64,000 bases of DNA from Citrobacter sp. Res13-Sevr-PEB04-36 (GCF_015672735.1 NZ_JADABY010000044.1:62001-126000), one strand, 5' to 3'; counted from the first letter of the stretch, positions 13,288 through 23,380 are shown. The notes: a model not told the origin generated them from the letters alone. Translations and numbers: made by a program.

Positions 13288-13833
13288 TTAATTTTTTAAG
13301 CGATAGCGACTACTGCGTTTACGCAACGCTCCGGCAGAAAAGAGCTGTTCCAGCGCAATTCTGGCTTTATCAAGTGACCAGCCAAAATGCGCGGCCACTT
13401 CCCCTGCCGTCATTCCCTGACGGACCGATGTTAACAGCGCCAGTAATTCATCAGAGGACTCAGAGGACACCGGTGTTTCCTGCGTCTTCTCTGGTTTCAC
13501 GTCTGATGTCACTTCCGGCTTCGGTTCTGGTTTCTTCGGTTCTGGTTTTTTCGGCTGGCGTGTAAAACCGCCGATCAGCCACTGGGTGTCATCATCCGGC
13601 CGCCCAATCTCCTTGCGGCTAACAACACGACCTGTACGCTGTGCGGCTGCGCTTCCAGCATCCAGCGCTGCACGACATGCGGCCAGATCGCCTTCCACTA
13701 CCAGCGTCAGCCTGCCAGGATCGAGCACTTGGTGGCTAAGCAAACGCACGTTCGCGGCTTTCAGCATGGCATCCGCCGCGTCTACGGCTGCCACCATGCC
13801 TTCCACTTCCAGTAATCCCAGTGCATTGATCAT
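13288..13833 (-). CDS. eutK: EutK, microcompartment shell protein with C-terminal HTH
   Basis: A 181-residue protein with one BMC domain (residues 1-90, LGLLEVEGMVAAVDAADAML). A Pro/Lys/Glu-rich linker (about 96-120) contains tandem KKPEP units, and a C-terminal helix-turn-helix-like domain (about 128-181) may bind nucleic acid. E. coli EutK is 166 residues; the linker accounts for the extra length. EutK is reported to be monomeric and a minor shell component. Confidence 0.94.
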   Translation of the reverse strand: MINALGLLEVEGMVAAVDAADAMLKAANVRLLSHQVLDPGRLTLVVEGDLAACRAALDAGSAAAQRTGRVVSRKEIGRPDDDTQWLIGGFTRQPKKPEPKKPEPKPEVTSDVKPEKTQETPVSSESSDELLALLTSVRQGMTAGEVAAHFGWSLDKARIALEQLFSAGALRKRSSRYRLKN

Positions 13834-13844
13834 TGCAACCTCTC

Positions 13845-14504
13845 TTACGCGCGCTGGACTGGATTACGGGCAATATCCAGAACAGCATCGGCGAAGGCGT
13901 TACAGGCAGCTTTACAGGCGGCCTGGCTACCGGTTAAGAATGCCGCTGAGTAGTTGGTTTCTGACGGTGGCGGCACATAGGTAACAATCTGTACATCGGC
14001 AGATTTCAGCGCGGCATCAATCCCGTATGTCGCTTCTAATGGCGGAGCCACCAGATACGCCATCGGATCGCCCAGTACGCATCCCGCGGTGGCGGAAAGA
14101 TACGAACCGGTACGCGATACCACGTGGGCCAGGAAAGCCGTATTTTCTGCATCATTGGCCCACTGGAAGGCGGCGCCATTTTCAATATTGGCAACCATCG
14201 CATCCAGACCTGCACGAACTTCCGCCGGGTTAGGTCCACCGAGCATAATCAGCACTTCGCCTGCTGTTGGAGAGGGTCCGTGCGCCGCACCGGCATACAG
14301 CGAACGGCCATAAACCACTTCGACCATCGCCTGTTTTGTCGCTTCGTCTGCGGCAATATACGCCACGTCATCAGAATCTGCTGTGATGAGTCCGAGGCTA
14401 CGTATATGTGGCGGTAATTTAAGTTCGCGGGCAAAACCGTCATTTACCGAGGCAATCACGCGCATAGCGGTGACTGAAGGTCTAATCAAATCTAATGCTG
14501 GCAT
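13845..14504 (-). CDS. eutL: EutL, tandem-BMC trimeric shell protein
   Basis: A 219-residue protein made of two permuted BMC domains. EutL trimers form pseudohexameric tiles with a gated central pore and bind ethanolamine, which regulates opening. The sequence begins [20 protein letters not shown] and has the family length. It sits 9 bases downstream of eutC and 11 bases upstream of eutK. Confidence 0.96.
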   Translation of the reverse strand: MPALDLIRPSVTAMRVIASVNDGFARELKLPPHIRSLGLITADSDDVAYIAADEATKQAMVEVVYGRSLYAGAAHGPSPTAGEVLIMLGGPNPAEVRAGLDAMVANIENGAAFQWANDAENTAFLAHVVSRTGSYLSATAGCVLGDPMAYLVAPPLEATYGIDAALKSADVQIVTYVPPPSETNYSAAFLTGSQAACKAACNAFADAVLDIARNPVQRA

Positions 14505-14513
14505 GATGCCTCC

Positions 14514-15410
14514 TTAACGGGTCATGTTGATGCCGGATGCTTTTTGCTCCAGCATGCGTTTGGCCAAATCCACGATTACCGCAGCCGCTTCAACCGGTGG
14601 CGTACCGCCCTGGTGAATGTTGGAAATACAGGTTCTGTCGGCTTCAACGGTGGTCGCTACGCGCGGTGAATAGACCGCGTAGCAGGAGAGACTTTCCGAC
14701 TGGCCTAATCCCGGACGTTCACCGACCAGCAGGATCACCGCTTTCGCTCCCAGCAACTCACCAATCTGATCTTCGATTTTCACGCGGCCATAGCGGACAA
14801 AGAACGGCGTGCCAACCTTCAGCCCGGCCTGCTTTAAGCCAGACAACAGCGGTGGCAGGATCTCTTCGTAGTTGGCGGTGATGGCATCTGTAGACAGGCC
14901 ATCAGAGACAATCACCTGGACATCCGGGTTCGCCACGCACTGGGACTTCAGCGCTTCAATCGCTTCCGCACTCAGACGACGGCCCATATCCGGGCGGGTC
15001 AGGTACAGGTTTTTGTCACTGATTTCCGAGCGCACTTCCAGCAAACCTTGCGCTTTCACCCACTCTTCCGGCACTTCTTTCAGCACGGTATCTTTCGAGC
15101 GTGAGTGGTCAGCCAAGAAGCGCAGCAGCGCCTGGGTGCGCGGACGCGGGCCAGCTCGACCGGTACAGACACGTGCAGCGGTGCTGCGACGCAGTTCCGT
15201 CAACACTTCCGCGCGGTGTGGATTTTCAACACCAATCCACGCTTTCGCTTCGGCTGAACCTAAATCCATGGCACAGCTTTCACCCGTTGGTGCGGCGCAC
15301 TGCGTGGTGCTGCATTTCGCTTCCGCTGACGGTGCTGGAGCCTGCGGCTGTGACTCTCCCATTGACGCCATTACGCTGCGTACAATTTCTTCAATCTGTT
15401 TTTGATCCAT
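14514..15410 (-). CDS. eutC: EutC, ethanolamine ammonia-lyase small subunit
   Basis: A 298-residue small subunit of the adenosylcobalamin-dependent lyase that splits ethanolamine to acetaldehyde and ammonia. The N-terminal helix ([17 protein letters not shown]) followed by an Ala/Pro-rich linker is typical of a microcompartment-targeting extension. The catalytic domain from about residue 50 includes the lower-ligand region [15 protein letters not shown]. It is paired with eutB directly upstream. Confidence 0.97.
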   Translation of the reverse strand: MDQKQIEEIVRSVMASMGESQPQAPAPSAEAKCSTTQCAAPTGESCAMDLGSAEAKAWIGVENPHRAEVLTELRRSTAARVCTGRAGPRPRTQALLRFLADHSRSKDTVLKEVPEEWVKAQGLLEVRSEISDKNLYLTRPDMGRRLSAEAIEALKSQCVANPDVQVIVSDGLSTDAITANYEEILPPLLSGLKQAGLKVGTPFFVRYGRVKIEDQIGELLGAKAVILLVGERPGLGQSESLSCYAVYSPRVATTVEADRTCISNIHQGGTPPVEAAAVIVDLAKRMLEQKASGINMTR

Positions 15411-15430
15411 CGTGTGTCATCCCCGCGTCA

Positions 15431-16792
15431 TCAGAAGAACAGTGACGGATCGCCCGCCCGTTTGGTCAGGCGACCGTTTGCCATAATGCCCATGTTTTCC
15501 AGCCAGCGTTCAAACTCCGGCGACGGACGCAGGTTCAGCAACTGGCGCACAGTCGCGGTGTCGTGGAACGCGGTGGTCTGATAGTTGAGCATGATGTCGT
15601 CACCGAGCGGCATGCCCATGATGTAGTTGCAGCCTGCAGTGGCGAGCAGAATCATCAGGTTTTCGTTGAGGTTCTGGTCAGCATCGGCATGGTTGGTGTA
15701 ACAGCAGTCACAGCCCATCGAAATGCCGCTCAGTTTCCCCATGAAGTGATCTTCTAAACCGGCACGAATAATCTGGCGGTCATTGTAGAGATACTCTGGC
15801 CCGATAAAGCCGACAACGGTATTCACCAGGAACGGATCGTAGTGGCGTGCCAGCCCGTAGTTACGCGCTTCCATCGTCACCTGATCGGCACCGAAGTTAG
15901 CGCCAGCAGAAAGCGCAGACCCCTGCCCGGTCTCAAAGTACAGGCAGTTTTCCCCGGCGATACGGTTGAACTCAGCGCCCACTGCACGCGCCTCGTCCAG
16001 CATCGCCAGCTCAACGCCGAACTCTTTCAAGCCTTTCTCGCTACCGCAAATACTCTGGAAAATCAGCCCGCCCGGCGCGCCACGACGAATCGCTTCGATC
16101 TGCGTGGTGACGTGCGCCAGCACGCAGCCCTGGGTAGGAATGTTATATTTGTCGATCACGCCATACACGGTGTCGAGTACGCGGCTTAAGTTCTCCACGT
16201 CATCGGTTACCGGGTTAACGCCGATCACCGCATCGCCCGCACCGAAAGAAAGTCCTTCGTAGATTTGCGCGGCAATACTCTGCACATCGTCACGGGTGTC
16301 GTTCGGCTGCAAACGGCAGCTGAAGGTGCCCGGCAAGCCGATAGTGGTGTTGGCTTTTTTGATCACCGGCATTTTTTTGCCGCCGTAGATCAGGTCCGCG
16401 TTGGAGCAAATTTTTGCCACCCCAGCGACCACTTCTGACGTTAACCCTTTGCGCATAAACGCAATGTCATCGACAGAGGTTTCATCACTCAACACATACT
16501 CGCGCAGCTCACTGATGCTCCAGTTTTTGATGCGGTTATAGGCCGTTTCGTTGACGTCATCCTGAATCAGACGCGTGACGCAGTCCTCTTCATAGGAAAT
16601 CACCGGGTTGTTGCGGATATCCGCCACCGTCATTTCCGACAACACCTGTTTGGCCGCCACGCGCTCCTGTGAGCTTGTCGCGGCGACACCTGCCAGCACA
16701 TCCCCCGAACGCAGTTCGTTGGCTTTGGCCAGCACCTCTTTTACATCCTTAAACTGATAAACATTGCCGAACAATGTGGTCTTTAGTTTCAT
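15431..16792 (-). CDS. eutB: EutB, ethanolamine ammonia-lyase large subunit
   Basis: A 453-residue TIM-barrel catalytic subunit holding the ethanolamine site and, with EutC, adenosylcobalamin. The length equals E. coli EutB. Recognisable segments include NPVTDDVENL, FETGQGSALSAGANFGAD and DCCYTNHADADQ. The complex is EutB6C6. The gene is placed between eutA (reactivase) and eutC. Confidence 0.97.
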   Translation of the reverse strand: MKLKTTLFGNVYQFKDVKEVLAKANELRSGDVLAGVAATSSQERVAAKQVLSEMTVADIRNNPVISYEEDCVTRLIQDDVNETAYNRIKNWSISELREYVLSDETSVDDIAFMRKGLTSEVVAGVAKICSNADLIYGGKKMPVIKKANTTIGLPGTFSCRLQPNDTRDDVQSIAAQIYEGLSFGAGDAVIGVNPVTDDVENLSRVLDTVYGVIDKYNIPTQGCVLAHVTTQIEAIRRGAPGGLIFQSICGSEKGLKEFGVELAMLDEARAVGAEFNRIAGENCLYFETGQGSALSAGANFGADQVTMEARNYGLARHYDPFLVNTVVGFIGPEYLYNDRQIIRAGLEDHFMGKLSGISMGCDCCYTNHADADQNLNENLMILLATAGCNYIMGMPLGDDIMLNYQTTAFHDTATVRQLLNLRPSPEFERWLENMGIMANGRLTKRAGDPSLFF

Positions 16793-16803
16793 AAGTCGTT
16801 CCC

Positions 16804-18207
16804 TCAGGAAGGAAATGCGAGTGATTTCACCGTCACCGGCACAACCGATCCGCCAAAAAGAGGCGTACCAATGTCGATATAGTCCCCCGCCCGAACAATC
16901 ACCTCATCGATGACCGCCAGCGGGTGTTGCTGTAACTGTGGGCGTAACAGCATGCCCAGGGCTTTACCAAAATCCTGCTCGGCTACCACCAGCAGGGGAT
17001 GCGGATTCGGATAACGCGCGACAAAGGCCAGCAGCGCGTCGATGACCGTTAACAGCGCGGCGTAGCGCACCGGCAGTGACCCGGGCAGCGCCAGCACATA
17101 GGCGTCTGTTTTCGGGTCAAGATCGAGCTGCATCAGCGCCTGCTGCCAGGCCGCCACCAAATCAGCTTCGTCAACCGGAATCGCCACCGGCAGATTGCGC
17201 AGCGGAAGCGCCACGCCTTCCAGCCAGATGGTGCTGCCCGACAGCGACAGCGTGTGCGCCCCGGCGCCAATCACCGTGGCGCGCACGGTTTGCGCCGGGA
17301 ACTGCACGTTCATCTCACGCAAGCGCGGATGTTCATGCAGCGCCGTCGCCAGCAGCGGTCCAATGTCAGAAAAACAGAACGGATCGGCAGGCTGGTTGCG
17401 GTAGCACTCGCCCACTCCTCCGGAAAGCGTAATCACATCCGGTTTCACGCCCACAGGCAGTAAACCGGTTTGCATCAGCGCCTGCGCCAGGGCAGAAGGC
17501 GTGCCGTCAATCACTTCCACGATCAGATTCGCCATTCGCCGCGCGATCTGGACAAGCTGTGCGGCATTAAGCGTTCGAGCGTCGGTACCGGCACCAAAAA
17601 CCTCGTCGACGATCATCTGTCCCGGCTGATGCGCATGGACCACACGCCCCTGACCGTCAGTTTCCAGCAGTCGTCCCCCGACGTTCAGGCACGCAGAGCC
17701 GCTGACCTTTCCGGCATCAAACAGTACGTAGTTTGACGTCCCGCCGCCGATGTCGATATTCAGCACGCTGCACAGACGCTGCTCAGACAGAGTTTGTGCA
17801 CCGGCACCGTGACCGGCAATCACCGATTCCAGGTGCGGACCGGCACTGGCCACCACGAAGTCACCCAGTGACTGGGAGAGCGCCATCACCGCCGGACGGG
17901 CGTTGCGGGTTTTCGCGCTTTCTCCGGTGATGATGATCGCGCCGGAATCAACCGTTTCCGGCACAATACCCGCCGCCTGATACTGGGCCAGGATCAGCGC
18001 TTTAAGTTCAGCTTCCTTCAACCCGCCCAGCTTATCGACGGGTGTGAAGAAGACCGGGCTTTGCCAGCTAATTTCGCGTTTGATAAATTCGTAGCGCGGC
18101 ACCTGCGACACTGCCGCACGGTTAACCAGCTCAAGGCGGGAGAAAATCACCTGAGTGGTGGTGGTGCCGATATCGATACCGACGCTCAGTAGCTGGCGAG
18201 TATTCAC
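16804..18207 (-). CDS. eutA: EutA, ethanolamine ammonia-lyase reactivase
   Basis: A 467-residue ASKHA-fold ATPase that exchanges damaged cobalamin from EutBC for fresh cofactor. It has a phosphate-1 loop GIDIGTTTTQVIF (residues 11-23) and a phosphate-2 loop NIDIGGGTSNYVLFD. The start is GTG at 18207, overlapping the eutH stop by 4 bases (GTGA), so the two genes are translationally coupled. Confidence 0.96.
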   Translation of the reverse strand: MNTRQLLSVGIDIGTTTTQVIFSRLELVNRAAVSQVPRYEFIKREISWQSPVFFTPVDKLGGLKEAELKALILAQYQAAGIVPETVDSGAIIITGESAKTRNARPAVMALSQSLGDFVVASAGPHLESVIAGHGAGAQTLSEQRLCSVLNIDIGGGTSNYVLFDAGKVSGSACLNVGGRLLETDGQGRVVHAHQPGQMIVDEVFGAGTDARTLNAAQLVQIARRMANLIVEVIDGTPSALAQALMQTGLLPVGVKPDVITLSGGVGECYRNQPADPFCFSDIGPLLATALHEHPRLREMNVQFPAQTVRATVIGAGAHTLSLSGSTIWLEGVALPLRNLPVAIPVDEADLVAAWQQALMQLDLDPKTDAYVLALPGSLPVRYAALLTVIDALLAFVARYPNPHPLLVVAEQDFGKALGMLLRPQLQQHPLAVIDEVIVRAGDYIDIGTPLFGGSVVPVTVKSLAFPS

Positions 18208-19451
18208 GATTGCGCCTCCGCTTTTGCTTCTGCAGTTTCCGCGTCGACGACGGCCGGAACGTTTTCGTCTTTTGGCACCAGCATCATCGCCACGCCAATC
18301 GCCGTCACGCCACCAATCAGCTTGCCGACAATCATCGGGAAGATCATGGCGTTCATGTTCGCTGCGGCAAAACCTAAGTGGTCGCCCAGAGCGAAGGCTG
18401 CAGAGACCGCGAACGCGCAGTTGATCACTTTGCCGCGGGTATCCATGTTTTTCATCATGCCGAACATCGGGATGTTGTTCGCCAACGTTGCCACCATACC
18501 AGCAGCGGCGATATTGTTGATTTTCAGCAGGTTGCCGACACTCATTAGCGGTTTTTCAAACCAGCGGGTCAGCAGCAGTACCATCGGGTAGGCACCCAGC
18601 AGCACGCAGGAGATAGAACCGATCACTTCGATGGCGCGCATCACTTCGCCGGGCTTATCACCCGCAGACATGAAGATAGGATCGAGACCCGGGATCAGCT
18701 CCCAGCCAAGCAGGAACTTAATAACCGCCGCCGCCAGGCCGATGGTAATCAGCGCCACCAGGAACTTGGCGAAGATCTGGAAGCCGTTGATCATTTTTTC
18801 CGGGATAAATTTCAGCCCCAGCGCCACCAGGATGGCGACGATCAGCACCGGAATCATGTTCATCAGGATCAGCGCGAAGGTGAACTCCACCGGTTGCCCG
18901 TTGATTTCAACCCCGGAGTACATTGCCACCAGACCGCCTGCGATACAGCCAACCGGAATGGTCACGATACCGGCCAGTACGCCCAGTGCCAGATAACGAC
19001 GGTCAGACGGTTCAATAATTCCCAGCGCAACCGGGATGGAGAAGACCAGCGTCGGCCCCATCATTGCCCCGAGGATCAGGCCAGAGTACAGCCATGCAGC
19101 CACATCGCCGCCTGCCAGTTCTTTCGCCAGGAAGAAGCCGCCCATATCACACGCCAGCAGCGTTCCGGCAAACATCGACGGGTTCGCGCCCAGCATTTCA
19201 TACAGCGGAATAATTACCGGTCCGAGCACATGCGCCAGTACCGGCGCCAGCGCAGTCATACCGACCATCGCCAGACCCAGTGCGCCCATCGCCATAAAAC
19301 CTTCTTCAAACTGACCGCCCGATCCCTCGATGCTCTTACCAAACTTACCGAGGAAACGCGCTGAACCGCCGAACTGCGACAGGATCCTGTCCACGGCGGC
19401 AATCAGCATAAAGAACATCATGATGTACATGATGATTTCGTTAATTCCCAT
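18204..19451 (-). CDS. eutH: EutH, ethanolamine transporter
   Basis: A 415-residue polytopic inner-membrane protein with about ten hydrophobic segments. It mediates facilitated ethanolamine uptake when the substrate is scarce or mostly protonated. E. coli EutH is 408 residues; the acidic C-terminal tail here is a little longer. The upstream gap to eutG holds a REP element, unusual inside an operon. Confidence 0.95.
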   Translation of the reverse strand: MGINEIIMYIMMFFMLIAAVDRILSQFGGSARFLGKFGKSIEGSGGQFEEGFMAMGALGLAMVGMTALAPVLAHVLGPVIIPLYEMLGANPSMFAGTLLACDMGGFFLAKELAGGDVAAWLYSGLILGAMMGPTLVFSIPVALGIIEPSDRRYLALGVLAGIVTIPVGCIAGGLVAMYSGVEINGQPVEFTFALILMNMIPVLIVAILVALGLKFIPEKMINGFQIFAKFLVALITIGLAAAVIKFLLGWELIPGLDPIFMSAGDKPGEVMRAIEVIGSISCVLLGAYPMVLLLTRWFEKPLMSVGNLLKINNIAAAGMVATLANNIPMFGMMKNMDTRGKVINCAFAVSAAFALGDHLGFAAANMNAMIFPMIVGKLIGGVTAIGVAMMLVPKDENVPAVVDAETAEAKAEAQS

Positions 19452-19479
19452 AGCCCTATCTCCATTTGCCAGGTGTTTT

Positions 19480-19562
19480 GTCGGCCTGATAAGCGCAACG
19501 CCATCGGCAATGATGTCGCGTTGTTGCTGGATGGCGGTGCGAACTCCTTATCCGGCCTACGT
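19480..19562. repeat. Divergent REP pair inside the eut operon
   Basis: Inverted REP-like arms (TCGGCCTGATAAGCGCAACG from 19481 and a unit ending CTTATCCGGCCTAC at 19560) fill the eutG-eutH gap. They are imperfect copies. As mRNA they form a stem-loop between the two coding regions. Confidence 0.7.
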
Positions 19563-19573
19563 CCTGGTATGCT

Positions 19574-20761
19574 TTATTGTGCCGCCGCGTACAGGTCGAT
19601 AATCTGTTCCTGCGTGGCGGTTCGTGGGTTGCTGCGTATACAAATATCGTTCAGTGCGGCTTGCGCCCAGGTACTGTAATGCTCAGGTTTCGCGCCCACG
19701 TCAGCGAGCCGTTTGGTCTGGCCCACTTCGGCTATCAGCTCGATTACCGCGCTGATCGCGTCACGATCGTCTGATTTCTTATTGGTTAACGCCCGCCCGA
19801 TGTGGCTGAAGCGTTCACGGCACACCATGCGGTTAAACCCCATCACCGTAGGAAGCAGCATGGCGTTAGCCTGTCCGTGCGGGATGTGCAGCGCAGCCCC
19901 CGGCTGGTGCGCCATCGCGTGGCACAAGCCCAAACCTGCGCTGGAAAAAGCCATCCCCGCCATGCAGGAAGCCAGTAACATGCTTTCGCGCGCGGCCAGG
20001 TCATGGCCGTAACCCACCGCTTTCGGCAGCGATTTGCCGATCATCGCAATCGCGCCAATCGCCAGGCTGTCCGTAAACGGCGTCGCGTTCAGCGCGCTGT
20101 AGGCTTCCACTGCGTGGGTCAGCGCATCGATGCCGGTCATTGCCGTCACGTGCGGCGGTACGCCTTCCGTTACCGCCGCATCGAGAATGGCGACGTCCGG
20201 CATCAGCGTGGCGTGGGCCAGCACTTTTTTCAGTCCGGTAGCGGCGTCGATAATCACCGTGACGTTGGTGGTTTCTGACCCGGTTCCGGCGGTGGTTGGC
20301 ACGGCAATCAGCGGCAAACGAGGACGCAGCACGCTGTTCTCCGTCATGTCTGCCAGCGTCTGCGTTGGGTTGGTTACCAGCAACGCGACAGCTTTGGCGG
20401 CATCCAGTACCGAGCCGCCGCCGAAGGCCACGACACCGTCACATTTTGACTCGCGCAGCTGTGCCACCGCCGCGCAAACGTCAGTGATGCACGGCTCACC
20501 GACCGGGCACGGCCACAGCGTCATCGCCACGCCTTTCATCGCCAGGCTGCGTTCCAGTGAGGCGGTCATTCCCGCCTCATGCAGGAAGCTATCCACCATA
20601 ACGAACATGTGCGTCAGCCCGCGCGTTTGCGCTTCCTGCCCGCAGGTGCTGAGCGCCCCCAGTCCACATAGCGTGACCGGTGGAACGCTGAACGTTTTTA
20701 CGCGTTGCAGATTCAGGGCATCGAATGCCTGAAAGAGCGCGGTCTGCAATTCAGCTTGCAT
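19574..20761 (-). CDS. eutG: EutG, iron-dependent alcohol dehydrogenase
   Basis: A 395-residue group III (iron) alcohol dehydrogenase that reduces acetaldehyde to ethanol and recycles NAD+ in the microcompartment. The nucleotide motif GGGSVLDAAKA, the TTAGTGSE loop and the metal-binding histidines (DALTHAVEA, LCHAMAHQPGA) are present. The N-terminal amphipathic helix (ELQTALFQAFDALN) may be the encapsulation tag. The gene's start overlaps the eutJ end by 11 bases. Confidence 0.96.
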   Translation of the reverse strand: MQAELQTALFQAFDALNLQRVKTFSVPPVTLCGLGALSTCGQEAQTRGLTHMFVMVDSFLHEAGMTASLERSLAMKGVAMTLWPCPVGEPCITDVCAAVAQLRESKCDGVVAFGGGSVLDAAKAVALLVTNPTQTLADMTENSVLRPRLPLIAVPTTAGTGSETTNVTVIIDAATGLKKVLAHATLMPDVAILDAAVTEGVPPHVTAMTGIDALTHAVEAYSALNATPFTDSLAIGAIAMIGKSLPKAVGYGHDLAARESMLLASCMAGMAFSSAGLGLCHAMAHQPGAALHIPHGQANAMLLPTVMGFNRMVCRERFSHIGRALTNKKSDDRDAISAVIELIAEVGQTKRLADVGAKPEHYSTWAQAALNDICIRSNPRTATQEQIIDLYAAAQ

Positions 20762-21590
20762 AGATTCCTTCCGCTTTTACTTTTCCGCTATTGGCAATCG
20801 CCAGCGGGGTCATAAACAGACTGTGCTGCGGTAAATGCACCTGCAGCTCCGGGAAACGCTTACGGAACAGCTCATCAACCCCCGGCTGCATACAGGACCC
20901 ACCGGCCAGCCATAAATCCCTGACGCCCTGCCCGGCAATATGGTGGGCGACAATTTCCGCCATCTTTTCGTACACCGGCTTCACCACCGGCCAGATTTCT
21001 TTGCCGTTGCTGCGCTTGTACTGTTCGGCCTCTTCCAGCTGAATACGACGATTCCCGGCCAGCGTCAGAGAAATATGATGCCCGCCGGTCGCTTCGTCGG
21101 CGGAATAGGTCACTTTGCCCTGCTTCACGATGGCAATACCGGTCGTCCCACCGCCGATATCCACCACGCCTGCGTTATCCAGCTGAAGCAGATCCGCCAC
21201 AGCCGTGGGCTCATCCAGCACATGGCTAACCTCAAGTCCGGCAGATTCCAGCACGTTGATGGAGATACGCGGATCCGTTCCCGGCGGGAACGAGGTTGCC
21301 GCATGGGTAAAGCGGCAACCCAGTTGTTGTTCGAGCGTATCGAGATGGCGACGAACAATGGTCACGGCACCGAAAAAATCCCAAACGATGCCGTCACGCA
21401 CGACGTCGGCCCAGTCCAGACAAACCGCAACCGGCTGTCCTTCACTGTCGACAACCATCGACACCACATCACAGGTCCCCAAATCAATGCCCAACCACAG
21501 CGGTGAATCACTCGCGGCAGGCGTCTGGTTACACAGCGTTGCTGCTTTTTGCAGTCTGGGTGTGAGCCACAGTTGTTCGTCATGCGCCAT
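20751..21590 (-). CDS. eutJ: EutJ, Hsp70/actin-fold protein
   Basis: A 279-residue ASKHA-fold protein with GIDLGTCDVVSMVVD (first phosphate loop), DEPTAVADLL (connect 1) and DIGGGTTGIAI (second phosphate loop). The family is thought to be a chaperone for Eut protein assembly, without direct biochemical proof. ATG at 21590 is chosen with AAGGAG eight bases upstream; a GTG three codons earlier overlaps that site. Confidence 0.95.
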   Translation of the reverse strand: MAHDEQLWLTPRLQKAATLCNQTPAASDSPLWLGIDLGTCDVVSMVVDSEGQPVAVCLDWADVVRDGIVWDFFGAVTIVRRHLDTLEQQLGCRFTHAATSFPPGTDPRISINVLESAGLEVSHVLDEPTAVADLLQLDNAGVVDIGGGTTGIAIVKQGKVTYSADEATGGHHISLTLAGNRRIQLEEAEQYKRSNGKEIWPVVKPVYEKMAEIVAHHIAGQGVRDLWLAGGSCMQPGVDELFRKRFPELQVHLPQHSLFMTPLAIANSGKVKAEGIYAS

Positions 21591-21602
21591 CTCTTTCACT
21601 CC

Positions 21603-23006
21603 TTATACGATGCGAAACGCATCCACCAATACACAGCGACGCAGGCGGACAAACGTGCGCGCACTGGTCACCCCTTCCCCGGTTGGCGTAGTAATGGTCA
21701 TGGTGGTCCAGCCTTCGCCGCCAAGCCCAAGACCGGCAATACACGGTCCGTTCTTGACGAAAATGCTGGTGTCGATGGCGTTAGCCATACGGTTCATGTT
21801 GTCGATGTTGCGTGAGTGCATCGCCGCCGTATGGTGACAACCGCCTTCAAGGGTGACCGCCAGCGCAATGGCTTCGTCAACGTTAGCCACCCGCACCACC
21901 GGCAGCACCGGCATCATCAGTTCAGTCACTGCAAACGGATGTGTGGCTGAGGTTTCGACGAACAACAAGCGGGTTTGCTCCGGGACATTCAGGCCGATCG
22001 CCGCGGCGATTTTGGCTGCATCGCGTCCGACCCAGTCACGGCTAACCGTGCCTTTACCGCGTTCATCGACGTTTTTCAGCAGCACCGGCTGCAGTTGTTC
22101 AGCCTGGGCGGTGGTCAGTTTGACCGCGTGCTGACCTTCCATCAGACGCATCAGCTCGTCAGCAACGCTATCCACGACGATCAGAACTTTTTCATCGGCG
22201 CAGATGATGTTGTTATCAAACGACGCACCTTTAACGATGGACTGCGCGGCGCGCGCCAGATCGGCGGTTTCATCCACCACCACTGGCGGGTTACCCGCAC
22301 CTGCAGCAATCAGACGTTTGTTGGTGTGCTTACGTGCAGATTCCACCACCGCTTCGCCGCCGGTCACCACCAGCAAGCCGATGCCTGGGTACTTGAACAG
22401 ACGCTGAGCGGTTTCGATATCCGGATTGGCAACGGTCACCAGCAGGTTTGCCGGACCACCCGCAGCGACTACCGCCTGGTTAAGCAAACCGATCGCACGC
22501 TGAGAAACACCTTTTGCAGCCGGATGCGGCGCAAAGACCACGCTGTTACCCGCCGCAATCAGGCTGATGGCGTTATTAATGACGGTCGCGGCCGGGTTGG
22601 TTGACGGCGTTACCGATGCCACCACGCCCCACGGCGCGTTTTCAATCAGCGTCAGGCCGTTATCGCCGGTCAGTACCTGTGGAGACAGGCATTCCACGCC
22701 CGGCGTGCCGCGTGCCTGCGCCACGTTTTTGGCAAATTTATCTTCAACGCGTCCCATGCCGGTTTCACTGACGGCAAATTCCGCTAATTCTCTGGCGTGT
22801 TTTTCGCCTGCTTCACGTAGAGCCGCGATGGCCAACTGGCGCATAGCGACGCTTTTCAGCTCCTGCTGTGCCAGTTTTGCTGCCGCCACTGCGTCATCCA
22901 GGGAGGCAAAGACGCCCATTTCTTGAACGGCACTGACGGGTTGGCTGCTGTCTTTCATTTTCAGCAGCACCGCTTTCACGACCTGTTCAATATCCTGTTG
23001 ATTCAT
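21603..23006 (-). CDS. eutE: EutE, CoA-acylating acetaldehyde dehydrogenase
   Basis: A 467-residue aldehyde dehydrogenase superfamily enzyme that converts acetaldehyde, CoA and NAD+ to acetyl-CoA and NADH. The N-terminal helix (MNQQDIEQVVKAVLLKM) is the type of encapsulation peptide that targets EutE to the shell. The catalytic Cys is in the NNIICADEK segment. It lies between eutN and eutJ. Confidence 0.97.
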   Translation of the reverse strand: MNQQDIEQVVKAVLLKMKDSSQPVSAVQEMGVFASLDDAVAAAKLAQQELKSVAMRQLAIAALREAGEKHARELAEFAVSETGMGRVEDKFAKNVAQARGTPGVECLSPQVLTGDNGLTLIENAPWGVVASVTPSTNPAATVINNAISLIAAGNSVVFAPHPAAKGVSQRAIGLLNQAVVAAGGPANLLVTVANPDIETAQRLFKYPGIGLLVVTGGEAVVESARKHTNKRLIAAGAGNPPVVVDETADLARAAQSIVKGASFDNNIICADEKVLIVVDSVADELMRLMEGQHAVKLTTAQAEQLQPVLLKNVDERGKGTVSRDWVGRDAAKIAAAIGLNVPEQTRLLFVETSATHPFAVTELMMPVLPVVRVANVDEAIALAVTLEGGCHHTAAMHSRNIDNMNRMANAIDTSIFVKNGPCIAGLGLGGEGWTTMTITTPTGEGVTSARTFVRLRRCVLVDAFRIV

Positions 23007-23017
23007 GATTTTCTGCC

Positions 23018-23305
23018 TTATTTATGGAAGATCACCTGACCACCTGCCACCACTTCATCGACAATGCCAATCACGCACAAATCGACAGGCGATGAGTCAC
23101 TACTGTGCGCCTGGCGGGCAGAGCTTCCACTGACCAGCAGCACCCACTCTCCGGTTCCCGCCCCGATGCTGTCGGTAGCAACAGCACACTGCCCGTCGGA
23201 ATTTCCCTGGGCATCAATCATTTCCACCATCAGCAACTTGTCGTGCGCGAGCCCCTGATGGCGTACGGTACAAACAATTTGTCCTGTGACGATTGCCAGT
23301 TTCAT
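23018..23305 (-). CDS. eutN: EutN, pentameric vertex shell protein
   Basis: A 95-residue BMV/CcmL-EutN family protein with the pattern MKLAIVTGQIVCTVRHQGL and conserved GAGTGEWVLL. Such proteins form pentamers that cap microcompartment vertices, although EutN has also been crystallised as a hexamer. It follows eutM after a 121-bp gap holding a large stem-loop. Confidence 0.96.
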   Translation of the reverse strand: MKLAIVTGQIVCTVRHQGLAHDKLLMVEMIDAQGNSDGQCAVATDSIGAGTGEWVLLVSGSSARQAHSSDSSPVDLCVIGIVDEVVAGGQVIFHK

Positions 23306-23380
23306 ACCCGCCTCCGTGGCATATTTCAGGTAAAACCTCCCCCTACCCTCCGCAGAAGGTAATGTGAAAAGGAGAGAGGG

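Noticed and set aside
16804-21590. eutA and eutJ as duplicated chaperones
   Set aside because: Both have the actin-like ATPase fold, but they differ in length and motifs and correspond to the two distinct standard eut genes.
20130-21837. Long plus-strand frames opposite eutG, eutJ and eutE
   Set aside because: They are antisense to recognised eut genes, lack ribosome binding sites and have low-complexity Ser/Thr/Arg composition.
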